Shown: piece by piece, positions 40,064-47,994 of the stretch
Layout: every line of letters starts with the position of its first letter
Numbering within the stretch: the first letter of the stretch is position 1
NCBI RefSeq assembly: GCF_030680185.1
Contig: NZ_JAUXVZ010000035.1
Location: 91,915-155,914 of the forward strand
DNA: 64,000 nt
DNA from: Phenylobacterium sp.
GTDB taxonomy: Bacteria; Pseudomonadota; Alphaproteobacteria; Caulobacterales; Caulobacteraceae
Direction of reading: 5' to 3'
Notes under the pieces: model-generated
What the model saw: only the letters and a program-made list of their open reading frames with translations
Database searches by the model: none
What the model was told of the DNA's origin: nothing
Translations under genes and position numbers: made by a program

Positions 40064-40864
40064 TCAGGCGTTCGTTCGCGCCTTTTCGGGCTGAACCTGC
40101 CGGCGGCCATCGAAATAGGCGTAGAGGGCTGCGGCGGCCGCAATGGCGTGCGGGCCTTCGTCCATCTCCACCATCGGCCGAACGGCGGCGTTGGCCCGGC
40201 GGAACTGGCTCTCGATCCCCTGGAAGTCGCCGCACAGGGCGATGTCCTCGTCCTCGACCTCATAGCCCGCGGCGCTCAGGTCCCCGAGACTCTCACGCAG
40301 GCGGGCGATTTCGGCGGCCCCGATCGGCGCATAGACCCCGGCCATCACGCCAAAAGCGTAGGGGGCCGGCAGGCCGGTCAGCTTCAGATCCCAGGCGATA
40401 TTGGAGGCCAGCGGATAGAGCCGCATGTCCACCATGCCCACCAGGCGGCGCGCGCCATGGGCGTGGGCCACCTCCATGGCCGCCAGGAAGGCCTCGGCCA
40501 CCCGGCGCCCGCCCCGGCGGTTCTTGCGATAGGCGTGGGTCGAGAAGATGCGGCTCATCTCCCAGGCCTCGGCGCCCTTCAGGGGCGGGGCGCCCTGGGC
40601 GATCATATGGGGAAAACTGTCGGTCAGGATGCAGCCATCCAGGGTGGAGCGCACCCGCAGGCCGACCTCGATCTCGTCGTCCGGCCCCAGGGCCAGCAGA
40701 TAGACGGCGAGGTCGTCGTCGAAGTTATCGACCTCGCCGCCGTCCACCACCTTGAGGTCGGTCCAGCCGTTCTCCTCGATGAAATGCTGGCGGCGAAGCT
40801 GGTGCATCTCCTGCAACTGACGGGCGTAGAGATGGCGGTTCTTGAAGGTCACGATATGGATCAC
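40064..40864 (-). CDS. LuxI-family acyl-homoserine-lactone synthase
   Basis: 266 residues, about 50 longer than most LuxI proteins. Key residues are in their expected places: Arg24/25 and Phe28 (QLRRQHFIEENGW), Trp34, D-x-F-D at 46-49, Arg70/72 (GLRVRST), and Glu102 with Arg105 (AWEMSRIFS). It makes an acyl-homoserine lactone from SAM and an acyl donor; acyl length cannot be read. The extension after about residue 205 runs to the C-terminus and ends QVQPEKARTNA. A lux-box-like palindrome and the luxR gene are just upstream on the same strand. Confidence 0.9.
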   Translation of the reverse strand: MIHIVTFKNRHLYARQLQEMHQLRRQHFIEENGWTDLKVVDGGEVDNFDDDLAVYLLALGPDDEIEVGLRVRSTLDGCILTDSFPHMIAQGAPPLKGAEAWEMSRIFSTHAYRKNRRGGRRVAEAFLAAMEVAHAHGARRLVGMVDMRLYPLASNIAWDLKLTGLPAPYAFGVMAGVYAPIGAAEIARLRESLGDLSAAGYEVEDEDIALCGDFQGIESQFRRANAAVRPMVEMDEGPHAIAAAAALYAYFDGRRQVQPEKARTNA

Positions 40865-40923
40865 GGCGAAGCTCCAGGGAGGAAGGTCCGCCCTGATGCT
40901 GCGCGCGAGCCCTGCGCGACCCT

Positions 40924-40941
40924 ATGGGGTGATCACCCTAT
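40924..40941. promoter_or_regulatory. Lux-box-like palindrome upstream of the luxI-type gene
   Basis: ATGGGGTGATCACCCTAT is an 18-bp dyad with a perfect 12-bp core (GGGTGATCACCC, 40927-40938) and one mismatched outer pair. It lies 60-77 bp upstream of the luxI-type start and covers the TGA stop of luxR at 40933-40935. Size and position fit a binding site for the LuxR-type regulator activating the synthase gene. Confidence 0.6.
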
Positions 40942-41664
40942 GACTGGCCGGATCAGCCCCTGGCGCAGGGCCGCGGTGACCGCCTGCATGCGGGTGGAGA
41001 CATCGAGCTTGCGCTTGGCGCGCTCCACATGGTGGTTCACGGTCTTAGGCGAGATGTCGAGAATGGCCCCGATCTCCCAGTCGCTCTTGCCCAGCGCCAC
41101 CCACTCCAGGCATTCGGCCTCGCGGGCTGTGAGCAGGCCAGGGCCGGGGCGATCGGCGGCGATTTCGTGCAGGCGCACGGCCAGGGTGGCGAAGACCACG
41201 CCGACGCTTTCCAGCAGGGGGCGATGTTCCGGGTTGAACCGCGAGATGGGGCTGGCCATCCGCAGCACGATCTTCTCGCCGACGGGGCCTGGCGCCTGCA
41301 CGACGAAGGCGTTGGCGAGGCCTTCGCTCAGGGCGTCCTTCCACATGGTCGCCGCCGCGGCTGGCGCAGCTTCGCGCACGTCGGTCCAGGTGAAGCCGGT
41401 CTGGTTGGCGGCGATCCAGTCCGAACAGGGATCCTGCTCGATATAGCGCTCGCGCCAGTAGCGCTGGTCCCAGTCGATGAAGCCATGCCGCGAAACGATC
41501 GTCGGGATGTCGGCCATGCGCAGCCCCGACAGACGCGTGCAGCAGTAGCGATCGAAGCCGAAGGCTTCGAGCGTGCGGCGGAAATGCGCCTCCAGCACCT
41601 GCAGATCCCGATGCGCCGGCGCTTCCGAGAGGAAGGCCCAGCTCAGGTTCTCAATGGACGGCAT
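40933..41664 (-). CDS. LuxR-family autoinducer-binding transcriptional regulator
   Basis: 243 residues. The N-terminal autoinducer-binding domain (about 20-160) has the aromatic and acidic residues that contact the lactone: FIDWDQRYWRERYIEQDPCS, with the D-P pair, and GFTW. The C-terminal GerE helix-turn-helix is LTAREAECLEWVALGKSDWE and ISPKTVNHHVERAKRKLDV. It should bind the acyl-homoserine lactone made by the downstream synthase. It is 30 bp after the XRE gene and 68 bp before luxI, all on one strand. Confidence 0.92.
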   Translation of the reverse strand: MPSIENLSWAFLSEAPAHRDLQVLEAHFRRTLEAFGFDRYCCTRLSGLRMADIPTIVSRHGFIDWDQRYWRERYIEQDPCSDWIAANQTGFTWTDVREAAPAAAATMWKDALSEGLANAFVVQAPGPVGEKIVLRMASPISRFNPEHRPLLESVGVVFATLAVRLHEIAADRPGPGLLTAREAECLEWVALGKSDWEIGAILDISPKTVNHHVERAKRKLDVSTRMQAVTAALRQGLIRPVIG

Positions 41665-41694
41665 CGACGGCGACCCCTTTCAGTCGGGATCGAC

Positions 41695-42126
41695 TTAAGC
41701 GGGTTCGCGGTTCTTCGTCACCTGTCCCAGGGACTCCGCCGCGGCCGGCGTCAGGACGCGCAGGAAGCTGACCAGCGAGGTGCGCGCTTCGGCCGGCAGC
41801 TGCTCGTAGACGGCCAGGAGCTCAAGGGCGCCAGGGGTGCGCATCCGCGACAGCAGGTCGAGATCGACGCTGGGTTCTTCGTCGGGCGTGTCCAACACGT
41901 CCAGCAGGTCGGTGACCCGGCAGCGCAGGGCGCGGGCGATCTGGACCAGACGGGAGAAGGAGATGCGATTGGCGCCGTTCTCGTACTTCTGGATCTGCTG
42001 GAAGCTGACGCCGCATTGCTCGGCCAAGGCCTCTTGAGACATGCTGATGGTCCGGCGCCGGATGCGGACGGCCGCCCCCAGGGCGATGTCCATCGGGTCG
42101 GGGGTCTTGGTCGAGGACTCAGTCAA
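41695..42126 (-). CDS. XRE-family transcriptional regulator
   Basis: 143 residues. The Cro/CI-type helix-turn-helix is SMSQEALAEQCGVSFQQIQK and YENGANRISFSRLVQIARAL, preceded by RRRTI. The C-terminal half (about 90-140) is acidic then helical and unlike a sensor. Such regulators with this helix are often autoregulatory. It leads the XRE-luxR-luxI run, so it may set the background level of quorum-sensing genes; inferred from position only. Ribosome-binding site GGAG is 7 nt upstream. Confidence 0.9.
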   Translation of the reverse strand: MTESSTKTPDPMDIALGAAVRIRRRTISMSQEALAEQCGVSFQQIQKYENGANRISFSRLVQIARALRCRVTDLLDVLDTPDEEPSVDLDLLSRMRTPGALELLAVYEQLPAEARTSLVSFLRVLTPAAAESLGQVTKNREPA

Positions 42127-42180
42127 GCCATTCTCCTTTAATCACGAGCGCCGCCTGACGGGGCGGCCAGCCAGTGGGCC

Positions 42181-42204
42181 GATTGTTTCAAACCTGAGAG
42201 GTTG
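42181..42204 (+). repeat. 24-bp element, copy 1, upstream of the XRE gene
   Basis: GATTGTTTCAAACCTGAGAG and the next four bases match the copy at 42477-42500 at 17 of 24 positions in the same orientation. It sits 55-78 bp upstream of the XRE start, where an autoregulator would bind. The internal AACCT-GAG-AGGTT dyad supports an operator role. Confidence 0.4.
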
Positions 42205-42476
42205 TCCAACCGTCACACCACTCGCCTAGCGTGGCTAACGCATGAGTTGCAAGAATAGCGTTCTACGAAAATGGGTAGATGTTGACCCTAGGGACGTTTG
42301 GTCCCGGCGCAGCTATCCCAAGATGAGCTCTACGCGCGCCGCAGTTGCATCTCAGACGCGTTTCCAGCTGACTCAGGCGCCACCCCCCGAGGCGCTGATG
42401 AAGCCATGGGGTCGGGTCGATGCTGGCCGATCCGCCGCAACTCGCCACCTCGCACCTCGCCCACAGGACGCAGTCC

Positions 42477-42500
42477 GACTGTTTCAACTCTGAAAGAAAG
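42477..42500 (+). repeat. 24-bp element, copy 2
   Basis: GACTGTTTCAACTCTGAAAG and the next four bases, 17 of 24 matches with the copy at 42181, same orientation, 296 bp apart. No gene start lies immediately next to it, so it may mark a small RNA promoter or an auxiliary operator. The AACCT-AGGTT dyad is degenerate here. Confidence 0.35.
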
Positions 42501-42785
42501 GGGTCGTTGTCGCCCGTCCTGGGCGCAGGATTTCCGTCCGCCATCACTCACCTCCAAGTGAACAAAAGCAGAACATTGAGCCCGTGGCGACTCCGCTCTG
42601 AGTGCGTCCGGCCACCCCCGCCAGTTCAGGTGGCATGGTCCAGTCGGTGCCGGCCCATCGAGGTGCGAGAGGGTCGCTGATGCGGGCGATGGTCCCTCGA
42701 CTGCCGATCCAGTCTCTTGTTTAGAGATCGCCTAAGCCAGAGGCGCCCGTTAAACACGTTGAAACCATTACGCAAATCGTCGCAG

Positions 42786-42817
42786 CGAGCCGTCAGGCTG
42801 TGGCGGTGAACGGCTCG
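42786..42817 (-). terminator. Hairpin after the hybrid kinase gene
   Basis: CGAGCCGT and ACGGCTCG form a perfect 8-bp stem around a 16-nt loop, 16 nt beyond the kinase stop in its direction of transcription. A short ATTT follows downstream. The large loop makes the call moderate. Confidence 0.5.
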
Positions 42818-42833
42818 GGCGACCAAGTCGGCC

Positions 42834-44879
42834 CTACGCCGCGGTGTTCTGCCCCTCGACCACGCTCTGCAGCACGGCGATCAGGCGCTCGGCCTCGATG
42901 GGCTTGGCCAGGTGCAGGTCGGCCCCGGCCGCCAGGCTGGCGGCGCGGTGCTCTGGCAGGGTGTTGGCGGTCAGCATGACGATGGGCGTACGCCCCCGGG
43001 CGGCGTCGGTCTCCCGGGCGCGGATCTTGCGGATGGCGGTCAGGCCGTCCATCACCGGCATCTGCATGTCCATCAGGACCATGTCGAAGGGCGCAGCTTC
43101 GAAGGCCTCGCAGGCCTCGAGCCCATTCTCGGCCAGGACCAGCTCGACATCGAACTCGGCCAGCAGCACCTCCACGACCTGGCGGTTGATCGGATGATCG
43201 TCGGCCACCAGGATGCGCAAAGGGCGCTCGACGGGCGGTACGGCCATGGGCTCGGCGACCGGCTCCCCGGTCGGCGGCAGAGGCAGGTCGAACCAGAAGA
43301 CCGCCCCGCGCCCCCGACCGCTGTCGGCGTCGATCTCGCCGCCCATCAACTCGACCAGCTGCTGGCTGATCGCCAGGCCCAGGCCCATGCCGCCAAAGCG
43401 CCGGCTGATCGTGGCGTCGGCCTGGGTGAAGCGCTTGAAGAGATCGGCCTTCCGCGCAGGATCAAAGCCCATGCCGCTGTCTTCGACCGTGAAGCGCCAG
43501 CGGGCGTCGTCCAGGGGCCGCAGGATCAGGCGCACCTGACCCGCCTCGGTGAATTTCAGGGCGTTGGTCACGAGGTTGGCCAGCACCTGCTTCAGCCGCA
43601 GGGGATCGCCCACGACCATCGTCTCGGCGCGGGGGTCGATCTCCAGCAGGAGGGCAAGACCCTTTTCGGTCGCCCGGGGCGCCAGGAGGGTTTCGATCAT
43701 CCGCACGGTGTCTGCCAGATGGAAGGGCTCCGGCGCGATCTGCGCCGTCCCGGCCTCCATGCGCGAGACATCCAGGAGGTCCGACAACAGACGCTCCAGA
43801 CCCAGGCCAGAGGTGCGGATGATCTGCACCATGTCGCGCTGCACCGGGGTCAGCGTGGTGCGCTCAAGGGCCGAGGCGACGGCCACCACGCCGTTCAGGG
43901 GCGTGCGGATCTCGTGGCTCATATTGGCGAGGAACTCGGCCTGGGTGCGCTGGGCGGCCATCTGCTGGCGCCAGGACCGGCGGGCGCGGGTGACCATCAC
44001 CGCCGCCACCGCCCCAAAGGCCAGCAGGACGGCGAGGACCGGCAGTATGGACCGCCGCAGCAGCGCCGTGCCCGGCTTCTGCGGCGTCCAGGCCAGGACC
44101 AGCGGCGCCTCGGCGTCCAGGACATCGATGCTGAGCTGGGCGTCCCCGTCGCGGGCCGCGGCGGCCCCCAGGCCGGTGCGGAGGTCTTCCAGGAGGTAGC
44201 GATCCTGCAGCACCTCGATGGAGACCTGCTCGATCGGCAGCAGGGTCAGCAGGATCGGCGCCCGGTCGCCCTGGGGCAGGACCTGGCCCTGGTCGGGCTG
44301 AAACAGGCTGGCGGTGGCCAGGCGGATGCGTCCGTCGATGGCGACGAAGCCGCTGGCCTGGATCGGATCGGGATGGCCGCCCTCGACCGGGCGCCAGGGA
44401 CCCCGGCGGGCCTCGGCGGCGCGAACCTCGGAAATCAGGCCGGAAAAGACCTCGACCGGCGCGCTGGCCAGATCAACCTGATCGCGCGTCTGGCGGTGAT
44501 AGATGGGCTGATCGGCGCCATCCACCACCAGGAGGCGGCTGAAGTCGAAACCCAGGGCGTAGAAGTCATTGAGGTTGGCGTCGGCCCAGGCCAGGTCGCT
44601 GCGATGGTCCAGGTTCAGCATCGCCTCGTCCCACGAGGTTTCGGGGACGATGGAGGCCTCCACCTCGGCCACGGCCGAGGCCAGGCCCTGGCGAACCAGC
44701 GCCTGTTCGCGCAGGCGGGTGCTCTCGTCGACCCCGCGGCTCCAGAAGATCAGACTCAGGACGAAGACCGCCATGGCCGCCAGGGCCAGCAAGGCGGTGG
44801 GTAGCAGCAGGCCAAGGCCGCTCAGGCGACGCATCGACGACTCTCCACGATCCTCCGAGAACGTACGGGAGCGGGTCAT
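42834..44879 (-). CDS. Membrane hybrid histidine kinase with CHASE4-like sensor
   Basis: 681 residues. TM1 at about 20-46, an extracytoplasmic sensor (about 50-275) with NDFYALGFDFSRLLVVDGAD, which fits a CHASE4-type domain, TM2 at about 277-297, HisKA with SHEIRTPLNG (phospho-His322), HATPase_c (NLVTNALKFTEAG, DSGMGFDPARKADLFKRF, GGMGLGLAIS), then a receiver (ILVADDHPINRQ, DMVLMDMQMPVMDG). Both the transmitter and the receiver resemble those of the FIST-linked kinase at 13.4-15.1 kb. The signal is unknown. An inner ATG at 44834 could be the start, since the MTRSRTF extension is poorly conserved-looking. Confidence 0.9.
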   Translation of the reverse strand: MTRSRTFSEDRGESSMRRLSGLGLLLPTALLALAAMAVFVLSLIFWSRGVDESTRLREQALVRQGLASAVAEVEASIVPETSWDEAMLNLDHRSDLAWADANLNDFYALGFDFSRLLVVDGADQPIYHRQTRDQVDLASAPVEVFSGLISEVRAAEARRGPWRPVEGGHPDPIQASGFVAIDGRIRLATASLFQPDQGQVLPQGDRAPILLTLLPIEQVSIEVLQDRYLLEDLRTGLGAAAARDGDAQLSIDVLDAEAPLVLAWTPQKPGTALLRRSILPVLAVLLAFGAVAAVMVTRARRSWRQQMAAQRTQAEFLANMSHEIRTPLNGVVAVASALERTTLTPVQRDMVQIIRTSGLGLERLLSDLLDVSRMEAGTAQIAPEPFHLADTVRMIETLLAPRATEKGLALLLEIDPRAETMVVGDPLRLKQVLANLVTNALKFTEAGQVRLILRPLDDARWRFTVEDSGMGFDPARKADLFKRFTQADATISRRFGGMGLGLAISQQLVELMGGEIDADSGRGRGAVFWFDLPLPPTGEPVAEPMAVPPVERPLRILVADDHPINRQVVEVLLAEFDVELVLAENGLEACEAFEAAPFDMVLMDMQMPVMDGLTAIRKIRARETDAARGRTPIVMLTANTLPEHRAASLAAGADLHLAKPIEAERLIAVLQSVVEGQNTAA

Positions 44880-44883
44880 CGAT

Positions 44884-44900
44884 ATAGATCAGATATCTAT
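44884..44900. promoter_or_regulatory. AT-rich dyad upstream of the hybrid kinase start
   Basis: ATAGAT-CAGAT-ATCTAT, a perfect 6-bp inverted repeat with a 5-bp centre, begins 5 bp before the kinase ATG inside an AT-rich block (44878-44902) that stands out from the surrounding GC-rich DNA. So close to the start it could overlap the promoter or act as an operator. Confidence 0.4.
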
Positions 44901-44933
44901 GTTCGTCCAAGTCCGGTGGAGCTTGGACGCCAT

Positions 44934-45164
44934 CTAGCGGTCCTGGCGATCTCGGTCAGAGCGGACCTTCACCCGCTCCGGCGCAGGCCAGATGCGCACG
45001 GCCACTGCCGCCGTCACCGAACCGAAGATGGCGATCAGGGCGCCGGCGGCCTGAATCTCGTTCATGCCCGTGGCCATCAGCCGGCCGGCCATGGCGCCTG
45101 AAATGAACACCAGGGAGGCGGTGCCCCATTCGGCCATGCCTTGTGAAAACAGCCCTTTGAGCAT
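44934..45164 (-). CDS. Small two-helix membrane protein, unknown
   Basis: 76 residues from an ATG preceded by GGAG (9 nt upstream). Two hydrophobic segments (about 15-33 and 41-60: AAGALIAIFGSVTAAVAVRI) and a charged tail (RVKVRSDRDRQDR). I do not recognise the family. It lies between the kinase and the acyl-CoA synthetase, without close coupling to either. Confidence 0.65.
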   Translation of the reverse strand: MLKGLFSQGMAEWGTASLVFISGAMAGRLMATGMNEIQAAGALIAIFGSVTAAVAVRIWPAPERVKVRSDRDRQDR

Positions 45165-45324
45165 TGTTCACTCCACTTCTGCGGTCACGCGATCCTGCGC
45201 CCGCGGCTCTTAGTCAATCCTTACGGATGTGGGTCTGCGTCATCGCACCGCAGGGCGGTCTTTGCAGCCATCGGGCGGTGCGAAAAGGACAAGGTTGGGT
45301 GGAATATTGGCGCCGGCGCCAAAG

Positions 45325-45352
45325 AGGACGGCGGCGGCGGGGTCGCCGTCCT
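45325..45352. other. Hairpin in the leader of the acyl-CoA synthetase gene
   Basis: AGGACGGCG and CGCCGTCCT form a perfect 9-bp stem with a 10-nt loop, 78 nt before the ATG, in the 265-bp gap 45165-45429. There is no T tract, so it may be a leader structure or a terminator for unseen upstream transcription. I see no gene in the gap. Confidence 0.4.
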
Positions 45353-45429
45353 GTCTGAGGTCGAAGGGCCGGTTCGGCTTGACCCGCCGGGGAACCCAAC
45401 GCCAAGGTGCGCGTAGTGGGAGGGTGTTT

Positions 45430-47217
45430 ATGCGCTTGAAAGACCGGCTGGGACGCGAGTGGCGGTTTTTGCGCAAGCTCCGGCGCACCTTGGGGCGGGT
45501 GAAGTCAATCGCCCCCGACTCTCCGAACCTGATCTGCGACGATCTTCAGGAGGCGATGGACAAGTGGCGTGATCGCCCCGCCATGACCTTCGAGGGGCGG
45601 ACGATCACCTATGGCGAGCTGGACGGCATCGCCAACCGCTACGCCCATTGGGCCAAGGGGATCAATCTGCGCCGCGGCCAGACCGTGGCGCTCTTCATGC
45701 CCAATCGGCTGGAATATTTCTGCGTCTGGTACGGCCTGTCCAAGGTCGGCGTGATCACTGCCCTGATCAATAATCAGCTGACCGGCGCCGCCCTGTCTCA
45801 CTGCCTGAACATTTCCGGCGCCAGCCATTGCATCGTCGATCCCGAGACGTCCTCGGCGTTCGAGGATGTGCGGGACGGGCTGGAGACGCCGGTTCAGCAG
45901 TGGATCCTCGGGGAGGCGCGGGGTGGCCAGCGCGACCTGATCCAGGCCCTGAAAAGCTGCAGCCAGTTGCCGCCGGACCGCAGCGTGCGCGACGGCATGA
46001 CCGCCCGCGACACCTGCCTCTACATCTATACGAGCGGTACGACGGGCCTGCCCAAGGCCGCCCGCATCACCCATGTGCGCGCCCAGCTCTATATGCGCGG
46101 CTTCGCGGGTTCGACCGGGGCCGAGGAGAAGGACCGGGTCTATGTGGCCCTGCCGCTCTACCACGCCACCGGCGGCCTCTGCGCCCTGGGCGCGGCCCTG
46201 CTGAACGGTGGGTCGGTGGTGCTCAAGAAGCGCTTCTCGGCGGCCCAGTTCTGGCCCGACATCGTGGCCGAAGGCTGCACCATGTTCGTCTATATCGGCG
46301 AGCTCTGCCGCTATCTGGTGAACCACCCCGAAACCGACGAAGAAACCCGGCACAAGCTGCGCCTGGCCTTTGGCAACGGACTGCGTCCCGACGTCTGGTC
46401 GGTGATGAAGAGCCGGTTCCGCATCCCCGACATCCTGGAGTTCTACGGCTCCACCGAGGGGAATGTGTCGATGTTCAACTTCGACGGCAAGGAAGGGGCC
46501 ATCGGCCGCGTGCCGCGCTATCTGCGCAGCCGCTTCAACTTCCGGCTCGTCCAGTTCGATGTGGAGAACGAGGTTCCGATCCGAGGGCCGGACGGATTCT
46601 GCATCGAATGCGGCCCCGGCCAGATCGGCGAATGCGTGGGGCGCATCGGTGGCGACGCCCGGGCCGAATACACCGGCTATGTGGACAAGGCCGCCAGCGA
46701 GAAAAAGGTGCTCAAGGACGTCTTCGCCAAGGGCGACGCCTGGTTCCGCACCGGTGATCTGATGCGCCAGGACGCCGAGGGCTATTTCTACTTCATCGAC
46801 CGGATCGGCGACACCTTCCGCTGGAAGGGCGAGAACGTCTCGACCAACGAGGTCTCCGCCCGCCTGCAGGAGGCCCCCGGGGTCCTGGAGGCCAATGTCT
46901 ATGGGGTCGAGGCGCCCGGCGCCGATGGCCGCGCCGGCATGGCCGCCCTGGTGACGGACTCTGACTTCGATCTGGCCGCCTTTGGCGAGCACGTGGCCCG
47001 CGAATTGCCCAGCTACGCCCAGCCGGTGTTCCTGCGAATGATGCCGGCCATGGAGACCACTGGCACGTTCAAGCAGCGCAAGGTCGATCTGGTGGAGCAG
47101 GGTTTCGACCCGGCCAAGATCAAGACGCCGCTGTACTTCAAGGACCCCGAAAAGGGCTATGTGAAGATCACCAAGACGGTGTTCACGAAGCTCGTGGCGG
47201 GCGGCTACCGCCTCTAG
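45430..47217 (+). CDS. Long-chain acyl-CoA synthetase, FATP (SLC27)-like
   Basis: 595 residues from the ATG giving MRLKDRLGREWRFLRKLRRT. The AMP-binding signature is YIYTSGTTGLPKAARITHVR. Others are PLYHATGGLCALGAALLNGG, EFYGSTEGNVSMFNFDGKEG, FRTGDLMRQDAEGYFYFIDR and the C-terminal FRWKGENVSTNEVSARLQ and GTFKQRKVDLVEQGFDPAKI, the pattern of FATP-type very-long-chain synthetases that couple uptake to CoA ligation. It may activate fatty acids imported by the FadL protein. A terminator hairpin follows. Confidence 0.95.
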   Translation: MRLKDRLGREWRFLRKLRRTLGRVKSIAPDSPNLICDDLQEAMDKWRDRPAMTFEGRTITYGELDGIANRYAHWAKGINLRRGQTVALFMPNRLEYFCVWYGLSKVGVITALINNQLTGAALSHCLNISGASHCIVDPETSSAFEDVRDGLETPVQQWILGEARGGQRDLIQALKSCSQLPPDRSVRDGMTARDTCLYIYTSGTTGLPKAARITHVRAQLYMRGFAGSTGAEEKDRVYVALPLYHATGGLCALGAALLNGGSVVLKKRFSAAQFWPDIVAEGCTMFVYIGELCRYLVNHPETDEETRHKLRLAFGNGLRPDVWSVMKSRFRIPDILEFYGSTEGNVSMFNFDGKEGAIGRVPRYLRSRFNFRLVQFDVENEVPIRGPDGFCIECGPGQIGECVGRIGGDARAEYTGYVDKAASEKKVLKDVFAKGDAWFRTGDLMRQDAEGYFYFIDRIGDTFRWKGENVSTNEVSARLQEAPGVLEANVYGVEAPGADGRAGMAALVTDSDFDLAAFGEHVARELPSYAQPVFLRMMPAMETTGTFKQRKVDLVEQGFDPAKIKTPLYFKDPEKGYVKITKTVFTKLVAGGYRL

Positions 47218-47245
47218 AGCCGCAGGATCAGGCCGTGTTGCGACC

Positions 47246-47275
47246 GCCTCAGGCGGCCGCCTCGGCGCCTGAGGC
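47246..47275. terminator. Terminator hairpin between the acyl-CoA synthetase gene and the HWE-kinase remnant
   Basis: GCCTCAGGCG and CGCCTGAGGC form a perfect 10-bp stem with a 10-nt loop, 29 nt after the synthetase stop. TTCTT follows. It includes the last codons of the remnant kinase gene on the other strand. Confidence 0.6.
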
Positions 47276-47623
47276 TTCTTGCAGCGTCAATCGCAGATGG
47301 CAGCGAAGACCGCTTTCTGCGAACTCCAGGCGCGCTTCGCCGTCGATGTCGCCCTGAAGACTTCGCTCGATCAGGCGTGAGCCAAAACCCTGCCGGAGCG
47401 GGGGCGACACCGGGGGCCCTCCCTCCTCGCGCCATACGAGGTCGAGGCGCAAACGGCCGTCTTCGTTGCTCAACGTCCACTCGACGCGCACGCAGCCTTC
47501 CGAGAGGGAGAGTGCGCCGTACTTGGCGGCGTTCGTCACCAATTCGTGGAAGACCAGGCCCAGGGTCAGGGTCTCGGTTGGCGACAGGGCCACCGAGGGG
47601 CCGTCGAGCCTGTAGCGGGACAC
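47249..47623 (-). pseudogene. HWE histidine kinase, 3' remnant (HATPase part only)
   Basis: About 125 codons from a GTG. LVFHELVTNAAKYGALSLSE, DLVWREEGGPPVSPPLRQGF and GSRLIERSLQGDIDGEARLE are the C-terminal ATPase half of an HWE kinase. The dimerisation helix with the H-R-x-x-N phospho-His motif and any sensor domain are missing. The coding resemblance stops at about 47620, where the 22-bp tandem repeat starts. The rest of the gene has been removed, probably by a mobile element or the prophage now alongside. Confidence 0.75.
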
Positions 47624-47661
47624 TTGGTTTCGGAGCGGCGGACACTTGGTTCTGGAGTCGC
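47618..47661 (+). repeat. 22-bp tandem repeat at the prophage/kinase junction
   Basis: GGACACTTGGTTTCGGAGCG with GC (47618-47639) is followed directly by GGACACTTGGTTCTGGAGTC with GC (47640-47661); 18 of 22 bases match. A direct repeat of this size at the truncation point resembles the multiple terminal repeats of IS21-family elements. No transposase gene lies in the window, so an IS remnant is only inferred. Confidence 0.5.
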
Positions 47662-47705
47662 TTTTAATTCAGCGCCGCCTCGATAGCGGGGTGCGGTGGG
47701 GGTGA

Positions 47706-47990
47706 TCAACACCTCAGGCCGTGGATGGATGTGGGCAGGCAGTGGCCCCTATCAGGGTTCCAAGACTCCAGGGCGCGCGGGTGGCCCCAGTAGCTGCCGA
47801 TGATCCAGACCCCCAACCGGTGACCGCAGGCCGCGCAGCGGAAGAAGCCGGCCCGCTCCAGGGCCTCGACCGTCCAGTCGTTGAAGGCCCTGCAAACCCC
47901 GCTCAAAGGCAGTTCGACCTGCGCTCGACACCCGGCGCAGCCCGCGCCGAGGCCCAGGCCGTGTTCCCGACAATGAGCGATAGTCCGCAT
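47706..47990 (-). CDS. Small cysteine-rich protein, zinc-ribbon-like
   Basis: 94 residues. Cysteines: CREHGLGLGAGCAGCRAQ near the N-terminus, and CAACGHRLG in the middle, two likely zinc-binding pairs, plus a terminal CLPTSIHGLRC. I do not recognise the family. It follows the 39-residue gene by 4 nt, so the two are coupled. It is the last gene of the phage run before the junction repeat. Confidence 0.6.
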   Translation of the reverse strand: MRTIAHCREHGLGLGAGCAGCRAQVELPLSGVCRAFNDWTVEALERAGFFRCAACGHRLGVWIIGSYWGHPRALESWNPDRGHCLPTSIHGLRC

Positions 47991-47994
47991 GGGT

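Larger units (their letters stand above)
42127..42833. other. 707-bp intergenic region without a supported gene
   Basis: Flanked by the starts of XRE (left) and the stop of the hybrid kinase (right). Every frame here lacks the strong GC3 bias of the neighbours, and the base composition is visibly lower in GC. It holds a 24-bp element in two copies (42181 and 42477), the inverted repeat AACCT-GAG-AGGTT at 42190-42202 next to the XRE start, and the hairpin at 42786. It may contain promoters, a small RNA or the decayed end of a gene. I could not identify any protein. Confidence 0.6.
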
